Assembly (NCBI RefSeq): GCF_001612805.1
Contig: NZ_BDBD01000011.1
Span: 186,001-250,000, forward strand
Direction of reading: 5' to 3'
Length of the DNA: 64,000 nt
From: Nocardia coubleae NBRC 108252
GTDB taxonomy: Bacteria; Actinomycetota; Actinomycetes; Mycobacteriales; Mycobacteriaceae
The notes beneath the pieces are model-generated. The model did no database searches. It was not told the origin of the DNA and saw only the letters and a list, made by a program, of their open reading frames with translations. How positions within the stretch are numbered: the stretch's first letter is position 1; each line of letters begins with the position of its first letter. Positions 41,762 to 49,296 of the stretch are shown here, in pieces. The translations under genes and the position numbers were made by a program.

Positions 41762-42816
41762 CTCGCGCCGAGGTCGACGACGACCTTGATATCGGAGTGA
41801 TCGCCCGGATCGAACGCCTCCAGGGCCCGCTCCAACGGCAACCGCCGGGTGATCAACCGGCCCAGCCACGCCGGGTCGGCCTTGGCCAGAGCCTGGGCCG
41901 CCAGCTCGTAGTGGTGGCGGTTGGCGTTGACCGACCCGAACACCACCGCGTTGTCGAGCACCATATTGCGGTTGACCGCGCCGACGTCGACCTCGGTGTC
42001 CTTGCCGGGGGAGGAGACACCGGTCAAGCAGATGATCACGCCCGGATTGTTCAGCTGGAGCAACTGCTGGGCGATCGCGGTGGCCGCCGTCGCCTCGATC
42101 ACGATGTCGGCGTCGATCTTCTCACCGACATCGAGCGCCGAACCGGTGTGGAACGTGGCGCCGAGGTCTTCGACCAGTTTCGGTTTGGGCCCCTCGGTGG
42201 AGCGGTCGAGCACATGCACGTCCAGGCCGCGCTGCACACCGAGCATCGCCGCGAGCAGACCGATCGGGCCCGCACCGGTGACCAGCACCGACTTCGGTTC
42301 GAACCAGGCCCTGGTGTTGATCTTCTCGATCTGGTCCCACGCCTTGGCCAGCACCGTCGTCGGTTCCATCAGCACACCCACCTCGGTGAGCGCGGGGTCC
42401 AGCTTCACCGTGTAGTCGGCGTCCACCACCCACGACGTCGACCCGTACCCGTCGATCTGCTTGATCCCACGCTCGACGTACTCACCGTTGCGGCACATGT
42501 CGAACTCACCGTGCGCACACGCACCGCACGGCACCGGATCGGGCCTGCGCACGATCCCGACGACGAGGTCACCGGGGGCGAAGCCGCTGCCGTCGGGCGC
42601 GGTGCGCACCCGCCCCAGCGATTCGTGCCCGAGGACGAGGCGTTCACGTCCCGGCGGTGCCCACCCGTAGATGCCCGAGGCGATCTCGCGGTCGGTACCG
42701 CAGATGCCGAGCGAAATCCCGTCCACGAGAAGCTCGTTGGGGCCGGGCACCGGATCCGGGACATCGTCTATCCGCAACGATCCGGGCTGGTTCGGCACTA
42801 CGGTCAAAGCGCGCAT
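41758..42816 (-). CDS. Zinc-dependent glucose 1-dehydrogenase-like alcohol dehydrogenase
   Basis: 352 residues. The catalytic zinc site is ICGTDREIASG with Cys and the following GHESLGRV with His. The structural zinc Cys cluster is CGACAHGEFDMCRNG. The Rossmann motif is VTGAGPIGLLAAMLG, followed by HVLDRSTEGPK where a polar loop prefers NADP. The sequence resembles archaeal-type glucose dehydrogenases; its true sugar or alcohol substrate is uncertain. The start at 42816 has gaaggg upstream. It is convergent with the DsbA-like gene and divergent from the DUF1460 gene. Confidence 0.88.
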   Translation of the reverse strand: MRALTVVPNQPGSLRIDDVPDPVPGPNELLVDGISLGICGTDREIASGIYGWAPPGRERLVLGHESLGRVRTAPDGSGFAPGDLVVGIVRRPDPVPCGACAHGEFDMCRNGEYVERGIKQIDGYGSTSWVVDADYTVKLDPALTEVGVLMEPTTVLAKAWDQIEKINTRAWFEPKSVLVTGAGPIGLLAAMLGVQRGLDVHVLDRSTEGPKPKLVEDLGATFHTGSALDVGEKIDADIVIEATAATAIAQQLLQLNNPGVIICLTGVSSPGKDTEVDVGAVNRNMVLDNAVVFGSVNANRHHYELAAQALAKADPAWLGRLITRRLPLERALEAFDPGDHSDIKVVVDLGAS

Positions 42817-43017
42817 GTCGTTTCCCTTCCGACGAACTTCCCTGGCTATCCATTCGCGAACCTGGTGAAACACGCACTACCTGGGACAACGGTACGGGAC
42901 ACGCGAGCCGAGGCGAAGAACCGTTCAGGTCGCGAATTGTTTGCAATCCGGGTCGCCGCCCCCGTCGGTTACCGTGGGAACCGCTCACCTCGACCGACCA
43001 TGCCCACCGGAGGCGTC
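42817..43017. other. Divergent region with no clear operator
   Basis: 200 bp between the dehydrogenase and the DUF1460 gene. No obvious palindrome or consensus promoter was found. Confidence 0.3.
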
Positions 43018-43812
43018 TTGCGCACCATTGTCCAGGTTCTGTGCCTGCTCGTCGCGCTCGTCTGCCTCGCCCCACCGGCCCAGGCGACACCGCCGGTCGT
43101 GCTCGACGACGCCACCGCCCGCAAGGTCGACGAACTGCTCGACGCCCGCACCCGCGCGGGCACCACCGACCGCGCCGTGCAGATCGAACGGATCTCCGCC
43201 CGCCTGCTCGGCACCCCCTACGGGGCGAACATGCTGCTCGGGTCCGCGAACACACCCGAGCAACTCGTCGTCGACCTGCGCCGCGTCGACTGCTTCACCT
43301 TCCTCGACTACGTCGACGCCGCATCACGCTCGAGCACCGCCGAGCAGTTCTTCGACAACCTGATCGCCGCCCGCTACGTCGACAGCCGGGTCGAATTCAC
43401 CCAGCGCAAACACTTCTTCACCGACTGGGCGAGCACACCACGCATCTCGGCCACCGACATCACCGCCGACCTGAGCCCGGCCGCGGTCACCACCACCAAA
43501 CACCTGAACGCCAAAGCCGACGGCACCACCTTCCTGCCCGGCGTCCCCGTCGTCGACCGGGCCGTCACCCACATCCCGTCCGGCGCCGTCGACGGGGGAG
43601 TGGTCGCCGGACTGCGCACCGGTGACTTCATCGGCGCCTACACCCCCGCCGCGGGCCTGGACGTCACCCATGTCGGCATCCTCGTCCACACCACCGACGG
43701 CCCGGTGTTCCGCAACGCCTCCTCGCTGGCCGAGCACAACCAGGTCGTCGACACCCCGCTGCTCGAGTACGTCCGCACCGTCCCCGGAATCCTGGTCCTG
43801 CGCCCCCGCTAG
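43018..43812 (+). CDS. DUF1460 (N-acetylmuramoyl-L-alanine amidase-like) exported protein
   Basis: 264 residues. Signal peptide VLCLLVALVCLAPPAQA with probable cleavage after AQA. The mature DUF1460 domain shows DRAVQIERISARLLGTPYGANML, the conserved CFTFLDYVDAASR (nucleophilic Cys) and VTHVGILVHTTDGPVFRNAS (His). These are the Cys-His pattern of an NlpC/P60-like fold. The start may be TTG at 43018 (ccggagg just upstream) or ATG at 43000; the former is taken. The antisense of the divergent dehydrogenase is open far upstream but has no similarity. Likely acts on cell-wall material. Confidence 0.88.
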   Translation: MRTIVQVLCLLVALVCLAPPAQATPPVVLDDATARKVDELLDARTRAGTTDRAVQIERISARLLGTPYGANMLLGSANTPEQLVVDLRRVDCFTFLDYVDAASRSSTAEQFFDNLIAARYVDSRVEFTQRKHFFTDWASTPRISATDITADLSPAAVTTTKHLNAKADGTTFLPGVPVVDRAVTHIPSGAVDGGVVAGLRTGDFIGAYTPAAGLDVTHVGILVHTTDGPVFRNASSLAEHNQVVDTPLLEYVRTVPGILVLRPR

Positions 43813-43818
43813 TCACCC

Positions 43819-43849
43819 TTGACTTCAGGTCGACCTGAACACCGACAGT
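43819..43849 (+). promoter_or_regulatory. MerR-type promoter with palindromic operator
   Basis: TTGACT (-35, 43819-43824), the 16-bp perfect palindrome ttcaggtcgacctgaa (43824-43839) and GACAGT (-10, 43844-43849) spaced by 19 bp. The long spacer with central palindrome is characteristic of MerR-family activated promoters. The start codon of the methyltransferase at 43856 lies 7 bases after the -10, so the transcript is nearly leaderless. The MerR gene two frames downstream is the natural regulator. Confidence 0.7.
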
Positions 43850-43855
43850 GGTGCC

Positions 43856-44392
43856 ATGACCACCTTCGGACACCGCCAGAGCCTGGACTACGACCGCCGC
43901 GCCACCCGCCTGCTCACCGGCCTCTACCGCCGCATCAGCACCGACGTCGATACCCTGGCCACCGCAGGCGCCACCGTTGTCGACCTCGGCACCGGCCCCG
44001 GAAAACTCCTGGCGCACATCGCTACCCGGCGCCCCGACCTCACGCTGCACGGCCTCGACCTGTCCCCGCACATGATCGACATCGCCCGCCGCAACCTCGC
44101 CGGTCACCCGGCGGATCTCACCGTCGGTGACGTCACCGACCTGCCCTACCCCGACGCGAGCGTCGACCTGATCGTGTCCAGCCTCAGCATGCACGAATGG
44201 CCCGACCTGCCCGCCGCATTCCGCGAGATCCGCCGTGTCCTGCGCCCCGGCGCCACCGCCGCTCTCTACGACTTCCGCTTCGCCCGTGCCCGCGAGATCC
44301 GCCGCGCCGCGGGCGACATCGAACGTGAGACCATCCGCCTGCCATGGCATCCCGTCGCAGTCGTCACCTGCTACCACCTGCACACCGCCTAG
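43856..44392 (+). CDS. Class I SAM-dependent methyltransferase
   Basis: 178 residues. Motif I is VVDLGTGPGKLLAHIA, followed by LHGLDLSPHMIDIARRN and motif IV/post-I regions VDLIVSSLSMHEWPDLPAAFREI and VLRPGATAALYDF. It is of the Methyltransf_11 type and lacks an obvious substrate-binding add-on. It is short at the C-terminus relative to many relatives. Expression is probably controlled by the MerR-type promoter above and by the MerR gene just downstream; its TAG stop supplies the first three bases of the MerR gene's -10. Confidence 0.88.
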   Translation: MTTFGHRQSLDYDRRATRLLTGLYRRISTDVDTLATAGATVVDLGTGPGKLLAHIATRRPDLTLHGLDLSPHMIDIARRNLAGHPADLTVGDVTDLPYPDASVDLIVSSLSMHEWPDLPAAFREIRRVLRPGATAALYDFRFARAREIRRAAGDIERETIRLPWHPVAVVTCYHLHTA

Positions 44393-44401
44393 AGTTCGAC
44401 C
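44390..44401 (+). promoter_or_regulatory. Leaderless -10 (TAGAGT) of the MerR gene overlapping the previous stop codon
   Basis: TAGAGT at 44390-44395 is followed by six bases and then the ATG at 44402. Its TAG is the methyltransferase stop codon. Confidence 0.5.
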
Positions 44402-44791
44402 ATGGCGACCATCGGTGAGGTCGCGGCCCGCTTCGGACTCGCGACCCACGTACTGCGGCACTGGGAAGACCAAGGCCTGCTCACCCCCGAACGCGACTCG
44501 GCGGGCAGACGGATCTACCGCGACACCGACATCGACACGGTCGCCATGGTCGTCCTCGGCAAGAAGGCCGGACTGTCCCTCGACGAGCTGGCCACGCTGT
44601 TCACCCACAACCCCGACCGCGCCACCCGCCGCCGCGTCCTGGAAACACAACGTGCACGGCTCACCGAACAACTCGACCGCACCCGCAGCGCCCTCGACGC
44701 GGTCACCCACGTCCTCGATTGCGACGCCGAGGACTTCCGCACCTGCCCACACTTCCGCGCACACCTGGCAACCGTGCTGGACACGCCATAG
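44402..44791 (+). CDS. MerR-family regulator
   Basis: 129 residues. N-terminal HTH (IGEVAARFGLATHVLRHWEDQGLLTPERDSAGRRIYRDTDIDTVAM) followed by a coiled-coil dimer helix (RRRVLETQRARLTEQLDRTRS). The C-terminus has DCDAEDFRTCPHFRAHL with two Cys and two His, which could bind a metal or sense thiol stress. It is probably the activator of the promoter at 43819. Its gene has a leaderless start. Confidence 0.92.
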   Translation: MATIGEVAARFGLATHVLRHWEDQGLLTPERDSAGRRIYRDTDIDTVAMVVLGKKAGLSLDELATLFTHNPDRATRRRVLETQRARLTEQLDRTRSALDAVTHVLDCDAEDFRTCPHFRAHLATVLDTP

Positions 44792-44815
44792 CCAACACGT
44801 GCGACGATCGTTTCC

Positions 44816-45250
44816 ATGACCGGTCCACGCCCCCAGCAACTGAGCGACCTCGCCCGGCTGCGCCGCGTACGCGACCGCATCGACCGCGAATACGCCAAAC
44901 CCCTCGACGTGGAAGCACTGGCCCGAGGTGTGCACATGTCCGCCGGGCACCTGAGCCGCCAATTCCGCCTCGCCTACGGCGAATCGCCCTACTCGTACCT
45001 GATGACCCGGCGCATCGAACGCGCCATGGCGTTGCTGAGACTGGGCCAGATGAGTGTCACCGAGGTGTGCTTCGCCGTCGGCTGCTCCTCGCTCGGCACC
45101 TTCAGCACGCGATTCACCGAACTCGTCGGCGTCCCACCGAGCGTGTACCGCCAGCAGTACGCACCGACCGAGGGCATCCCATCGTGCGTGGCCAAGGCGG
45201 TGACCAGACCGATCAGGAATCGAGAAGCAACCGGTTCCGGCGACCGTTAG
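44816..45250 (+). CDS. AraC-family DNA-binding protein (HTH domain only)
   Basis: 144 residues, one AraC helix-turn-helix pair and a short tail. LDVEALARGVHMSAGHLSRQFRLAYGESPYSYLMTRRIERAM holds the first helix-turn-helix and VTEVCFAVGCSSLGTFSTRFTELVGVPPSVYRQQ the second. The usual ligand-binding domain is absent, so it may be constitutively active, titratable or work with a partner. It lies in a run with a VOC protein and UvrA2 on the same strand (10 bp before the VOC gene). Confidence 0.9.
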   Translation: MTGPRPQQLSDLARLRRVRDRIDREYAKPLDVEALARGVHMSAGHLSRQFRLAYGESPYSYLMTRRIERAMALLRLGQMSVTEVCFAVGCSSLGTFSTRFTELVGVPPSVYRQQYAPTEGIPSCVAKAVTRPIRNREATGSGDR

Positions 45251-45260
45251 CGTCGATCCC
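45248..45260 (+). promoter_or_regulatory. Leaderless -10 (TAGCGT) seven bases before the VOC start
   Basis: TAGCGT at 45248-45253, then seven bases, then ATG at 45261. It overlaps the AraC stop. Confidence 0.4.
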
Positions 45261-45671
45261 ATGAACATCACCATTCACCAGAGCTACCTGCCCCAGGACG
45301 ACCCCGACGCCGCGCTGGCCTTCTACCGCGACGCCCTCGGCTTCGAGGTCCGCAACGACGTCGGCTACAACGGCATGCGCTGGATCACCGTCGGACCGAA
45401 GGGCCAGCCCGACACCTCGATCGTGCTGCACCCACCGGCCGCCGACCCCGGCATCACCGACGAGGAGAAGCGCGTCATCACCGAGATGATGGCCAAGGGC
45501 ACCTACGCGGCCGTCAACCTCGCCACCGACGACCTCGACGGCCTGTTCGAGAAACTGCAGGCAGGCGACGTGGAAGTGGTGCAGGAACCCACCGACCAGC
45601 CTTACGGCATCCGTGACTGCGCCTTCCGCGACCCGGCGGGCAACATGATTCGCATCCAGCAGACGAAATAG
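45261..45671 (+). CDS. VOC-family (glyoxalase/bleomycin-resistance-like) protein
   Basis: 136 residues. Pattern NITIHQSYLPQDDPDAALAFYRDALGFEVRNDVGYNGMRWI opens the first beta-alpha-beta unit; the second half shows YAAVNLATDDLDGLFEKLQ and YGIRDCAFRDPAGNMIRIQQ, with the metal-site Glu/His positions of the family only partly conserved. Such small proteins often bind or modify drugs. It sits 49 bp upstream of UvrA2 on the same strand, an arrangement often seen in actinobacteria. Confidence 0.9.
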   Translation: MNITIHQSYLPQDDPDAALAFYRDALGFEVRNDVGYNGMRWITVGPKGQPDTSIVLHPPAADPGITDEEKRVITEMMAKGTYAAVNLATDDLDGLFEKLQAGDVEVVQEPTDQPYGIRDCAFRDPAGNMIRIQQTK

Positions 45672-45685
45672 TCGGACCCGACCGC

Positions 45686-45691
45686 TAGATT
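45686..45691 (+). promoter_or_regulatory. -10-like TAGATT before UvrA2
   Basis: TAGATT lies 30 bp before the UvrA2 ATG. It has a Shine-Dalgarno leader after it, so it could give a separate UvrA2 transcript. Confidence 0.35.
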
Positions 45692-45720
45692 CGGTGGACG
45701 CCGAACGACCGAGGAGACCC

Positions 45721-48090
45721 ATGAGCAAGACCGCAGCGCCTGCGCCGGCCGACAGCCACGACCTGATCCGGGTCACCGGTGCCCGGGTGAACAACCTGCG
45801 CGATGTCAGCGTCGAAATCCCCAAGCGCCGACTGACCGTGTTCACCGGCGTCTCCGGCTCCGGCAAGAGCTCTTTGGTCTTCGGCACCATCGCTGCCGAA
45901 TCCCAGCGTCTCATCAACGAGACCTACAGCGCGTTCGTCCAGGGCTTCATGCCCACCCAGGCCCGCCCCGACGTCGACGTCCTCGACGGACTCACCACCG
46001 CCATCCTCGTCGACCAGTCGCGTCTGGGTGCCGACCCGCGCTCCACGGTCGGCACCGTCACCGACGCCAACGCCATGCTGCGCATCCTGTTCAGCCGCCT
46101 CGGCGACCCGCACATCGGTTCCTCGCAGGCGTTCTCGTTCAACGTGGCCTCGATCAGCGGGTCCGGCGCGGTCGCGGTGGAGAAGAACGGGGTCACCGTC
46201 AAGGAGAAGCGCAGCTTCAGCATCACCGGCGGCATGTGCCCCACCTGCGAGGGCAAGGGCAAGGTCAACGACATCGACCTCACCCAGCTCTACGACGAGA
46301 ACAAGTCCCTCGACGAAGGCCCGTTCACGATCCCCGGCTACAGCATGGACGGCTGGATGGGTCGGATCTACAAGGGCAGCGGCTTCTTCGACCCCGCCAA
46401 GCCGATCAAGAAGTACACCAAGAAGCAGCTCGCCGACCTGCTGTACAAGGAACCGACCAAGATCAAGGTCGACGGCATCAACCTCACCTACGAGGGTCTG
46501 ATCCCCAAGATCCGCAAGTCGATGCTGTCCAAGGACGTCGAATCACTGCAGCCGCACGTCCGCGCGTTCGTCGAGCGCGCCGTCACCTTCGGCACCTGTC
46601 CCGACTGCGACGGCACCCGCCTCTCGGCCGAAGCCCGCTCGTCGAAGATCAAGGGCAAGAGCATCGCCGACGCCTGCGCCATGCAGATCACCGACCTCGC
46701 CGAATGGGTCAAGACCATCGACGACCCGTCCGTGGCGCCGCTGCTGGAATCACTGCGCGGCACTCTCGACTCGTTCGTCGAGATCGGCCTGGGCTACCTG
46801 TCGCTGTCGCGCCCGTCGGGCACCCTGTCCGGTGGTGAGGCGCAGCGCGTCAAGATGATCCGCCACCTCGGGTCCTCGCTCACCGACGTCACCTACGTCT
46901 TCGACGAACCGACCGCAGGCCTGCACCCGCACGACATCCAGCGCATGAACGACCTGCTGCTTCGGCTGCGCGACAAGGGCAACACGGTGCTCGTCGTCGA
47001 ACACAAGCCCGAGACGATCGTCATCGCCGACCACATCGTCGACCTCGGTCCCGCCGCGGGCTCCAAGGGCGGAACGATCTGCTTCGAGGGCACCGTCGAC
47101 GGGTTGCGCACCAGCGACACCGTCACCGGGCGCCACTTCGACGACCGCGCCAAGGTCAAGGACACGGTGCGAAAGTCGAACGGCGCCTTGCAGATCCGTG
47201 GCGCCACCGCCAACAACCTGCGGAAGGTCGACGTCGACATCCCGCTCGGTGTGCTCGTCGCCGTCACCGGTGTCGCCGGGTCGGGCAAGAGCTCGCTCGT
47301 GCACGGCTCCATCCCGGTCGACGAAGGTGTCATCTCCATCGACCAGGCCCCCATCAAGGGTTCGCGCCGCAGCAATCCCGCCACCTACACCGGCCTGCTC
47401 GACCACATCCGCAAGGCCTTCGCCAAGGCCACCGGCGCCAAACCCGCCCTGTTCAGCGCCAACTCCGAAGGGGCGTGCCCGAACTGCAACGGCGCGGGCG
47501 TCGTCTACACCGACCTGGCCATGATGGCGGGCGTGTCGACCGTCTGCGAGGTATGCGAGGGCAAGCGGTTCATGGCCGAAGTCCTCGACTACACCTTCGC
47601 GGGCAAGAACATCAGCGACGTGCTGTCGATGCCCGTCGACGAAGCACGCGAGTTCTTCGGCGAAGGGGAGGCACGCACCCCGGCCGCGCACAAGATCCTC
47701 ACCCACCTCACCGAGGTCGGCCTCGGCTACCTCACCATCGGTCAGCCGCTGACCACCCTGTCCGGCGGTGAACGCCAGCGCCTCAAGCTGGCCACCCACA
47801 TGTCCGACAAGGGCGGGGTCTACATCCTCGACGAACCGACGACCGGTCTGCACCTGGCCGACGTCGAACAGCTGCTCGGGCTGCTCGATCGTCTCGTCGA
47901 CTCCGGCAAGTCGGTCATCGTCGTCGAACACCACCAAGCAGTGATGGCCCATGCGGACTGGATCATCGACCTCGGCCCCGGTGCGGGCCACGACGGCGGC
48001 CAGATCGTCTTCGAGGGAACACCGGCCGATCTCGTCGCCGCCCGTTCCACTCTCACCGGTGAGCACCTCGCCGAATACGTCGGAGCATGA
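45721..48090 (+). CDS. UvrA-like ABC protein of class III/DrrC type (UvrA2)
   Basis: 789 residues, shorter than housekeeping UvrA (~950). Two ABC modules are visible: Walker A GVSGSGKSSL and GVAGSGKSSLV, signature LSGGEAQRVKMIRHLGSS and LSGGERQRLKLATHM, and Walker B VFDEPTAGLHPHD and ILDEPTTGLHLADV. Zinc-finger CxxC pairs (CPTC, CPDC, CPNC, CEVC) lie in the inserted modules. It lacks the UvrB-interacting region. Related DrrC proteins confer resistance to DNA-intercalating drugs. The start at 45721 has gaggaga upstream. A good hairpin follows its stop. Confidence 0.92.
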   Translation: MSKTAAPAPADSHDLIRVTGARVNNLRDVSVEIPKRRLTVFTGVSGSGKSSLVFGTIAAESQRLINETYSAFVQGFMPTQARPDVDVLDGLTTAILVDQSRLGADPRSTVGTVTDANAMLRILFSRLGDPHIGSSQAFSFNVASISGSGAVAVEKNGVTVKEKRSFSITGGMCPTCEGKGKVNDIDLTQLYDENKSLDEGPFTIPGYSMDGWMGRIYKGSGFFDPAKPIKKYTKKQLADLLYKEPTKIKVDGINLTYEGLIPKIRKSMLSKDVESLQPHVRAFVERAVTFGTCPDCDGTRLSAEARSSKIKGKSIADACAMQITDLAEWVKTIDDPSVAPLLESLRGTLDSFVEIGLGYLSLSRPSGTLSGGEAQRVKMIRHLGSSLTDVTYVFDEPTAGLHPHDIQRMNDLLLRLRDKGNTVLVVEHKPETIVIADHIVDLGPAAGSKGGTICFEGTVDGLRTSDTVTGRHFDDRAKVKDTVRKSNGALQIRGATANNLRKVDVDIPLGVLVAVTGVAGSGKSSLVHGSIPVDEGVISIDQAPIKGSRRSNPATYTGLLDHIRKAFAKATGAKPALFSANSEGACPNCNGAGVVYTDLAMMAGVSTVCEVCEGKRFMAEVLDYTFAGKNISDVLSMPVDEAREFFGEGEARTPAAHKILTHLTEVGLGYLTIGQPLTTLSGGERQRLKLATHMSDKGGVYILDEPTTGLHLADVEQLLGLLDRLVDSGKSVIVVEHHQAVMAHADWIIDLGPGAGHDGGQIVFEGTPADLVAARSTLTGEHLAEYVGA

Positions 48091-48092
48091 AA

Positions 48093-48132
48093 AAGGCCCT
48101 CCCCCTTGGGCTTCGTCATGGGGGAGGGCCTT
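48093..48132. terminator. Hairpin with T-run on minus strand
   Basis: A 13-bp perfect stem (48093-48105 with 48120-48132) and a 14-base loop. On the minus strand a run of five T follows, so it is a good terminator for the DUF4234 gene, and it can also end UvrA2. Confidence 0.85.
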
Positions 48133-48142
48133 CAGGGTCTGC

Positions 48143-48523
48143 CTAGTCGCGTTCGGGCGCGGCGACCTTGTTCAGTTCGATCTGGTAGTACAGAATCCCC
48201 AGGCCGAGAACAAGATTGAGCAGGAAGCCGATCGCCGGGCTGCACGAAGGCTCGAGCCCGGCGCTCTCCTGGGTGGCCCTGATCCGATTGCCGGTCCGCC
48301 AGTAGCTGACGATGAAACCGATCCCGGTCCACGACAGGAACAGCATCACCAGCAGGGGGCCCGTGACCGGAGCCTCGGGATCACGCCGCTGCTCGGCCAT
48401 CTCCTTGTGGATCTTGTAGTACCAGACGAAGAAGTAGATCCCGAACGTGATGATCGGGAAGACCAGCCACACCAATACCGGGTTGCGACGCTGCACCGGT
48501 GATGGGGCGAGGGCTGTAGTCAT
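48143..48523 (-). CDS. DUF4234 membrane protein
   Basis: 126 residues with about three hydrophobic segments: VLVWLVFPIITFGIYFFVWYY, LLVMLFLSWTGIGFIVSY and AIGFLLNLVLGLGILYYQIEL. The FGIYFFVWYYKIHKEM pattern is characteristic of DUF4234. Unknown role. It is convergent with UvrA2, sharing the hairpin at 48093-48132. Confidence 0.88.
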   Translation of the reverse strand: MTTALAPSPVQRRNPVLVWLVFPIITFGIYFFVWYYKIHKEMAEQRRDPEAPVTGPLLVMLFLSWTGIGFIVSYWRTGNRIRATQESAGLEPSCSPAIGFLLNLVLGLGILYYQIELNKVAAPERD

Positions 48524-48605
48524 GTGGGTGACACCTATCTGAATGCGAATGGAATGTCACAGCAGGGCTTTTCGGCGCCACCGCAACCTCGCAACGTACT
48601 GCACA

Positions 48606-49217
48606 TCACCTACTCGCGCCACCGGAGGGCCGGCGGGGGAGTAGGCCCAGGGTCAGGTGGTCGACCAGGTCGTCGAGGAGTAGCTCGGCGTCGTAGTCGG
48701 CGGTGTAGCCCGAACCGATGAACGTCGCCAGTCCCTGTAGCGCCGCGAGGGCGGTGACCCCGATGCGTTTCGGGTCGCCGGGGATGATCTCGCCCGCGGC
48801 CTGCCCCTCGGCGATCAGCGCGATCGGCACGGCGAAGGCCCGCTCGGCGGCGTCGTGGATCTCCGTCTCGGTGGAGCTGTGCCTGCGCGCGAACATCAGC
48901 GGCAACAGCTCCGGGTTGTCCACGGCGAACCGCAGGTAGGTGTGGGCCAGGGTCCGCAGACGCGTCGTGATCGGGCCGTCGGTCGCGGCCTCTTCGAAGC
49001 AGGCGCCGAGTCGTCGCAGGCCGGTCACGGCCAGTGCGTCGAGCAACGCCTGCTTGTCACGGAAATGCCTGCTGGGCGCCGCGTGGCTGACGCCGGTGTC
49101 GCGGGCGAGCTGACGCAACGACAGCCCGTCGGCGCCGACCGTACGCAGCGCCGCCTCGGCGTGCTGCAGCAGTGCGGCGCGGAGATCGCCGTGGTGATAG
49201 CGCGAATGCAGGGACAT
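48606..49217 (-). CDS. TetR-family transcriptional regulator
   Basis: 203 residues. HTH in SLHSRYHHGDLRAALLQHAEAALRTVGADGLSLRQLARDTGVSHAAPSRHFRDKQ (key elements LSLRQLARDTGVSHAA and RHFRDKQ). The remainder has a TetR_C_13-like pattern (LLPLMFARRHSS, WxxAA type). The start at 49217 is the ATG of MSLHSRYHHG; an upstream in-frame stretch to 49403 runs through the promoter. It is divergent from the DUF3533 gene, with a palindromic operator inside the promoter between them. Confidence 0.92.
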   Translation of the reverse strand: MSLHSRYHHGDLRAALLQHAEAALRTVGADGLSLRQLARDTGVSHAAPSRHFRDKQALLDALAVTGLRRLGACFEEAATDGPITTRLRTLAHTYLRFAVDNPELLPLMFARRHSSTETEIHDAAERAFAVPIALIAEGQAAGEIIPGDPKRIGVTALAALQGLATFIGSGYTADYDAELLLDDLVDHLTLGLLPRRPSGGASR

Positions 49218-49257
49218 GGTGCTAGCAGGATATCCGACACACCGCCGAATGTTTGCA

Positions 49258-49286
49258 TTGACTACTTTGTAGTCGGTGACTACATT
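49258..49286 (+). promoter_or_regulatory. TetR-controlled promoter of the DUF3533 gene
   Basis: TTGACT (49258-49263) and TACATT (49281-49286) are separated by exactly 17 bp. The spacer includes a perfect palindrome gactac-ttt-gtagtc (49260-49274), and a further gactac half lies at 49278-49283. The ATG at 49297 follows the -10 by 10 bases, so the transcript is nearly leaderless. The divergent TetR is the probable repressor. Confidence 0.75.
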
Positions 49287-49296
49287 TGCGCATGCC

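Noticed and set aside
41797..42960. Upstream extension of the DUF1460 frame opposite the dehydrogenase
   Set aside because: It is antisense to a clear dehydrogenase and has no family similarity; a signal peptide and Shine-Dalgarno place the start near 43018.
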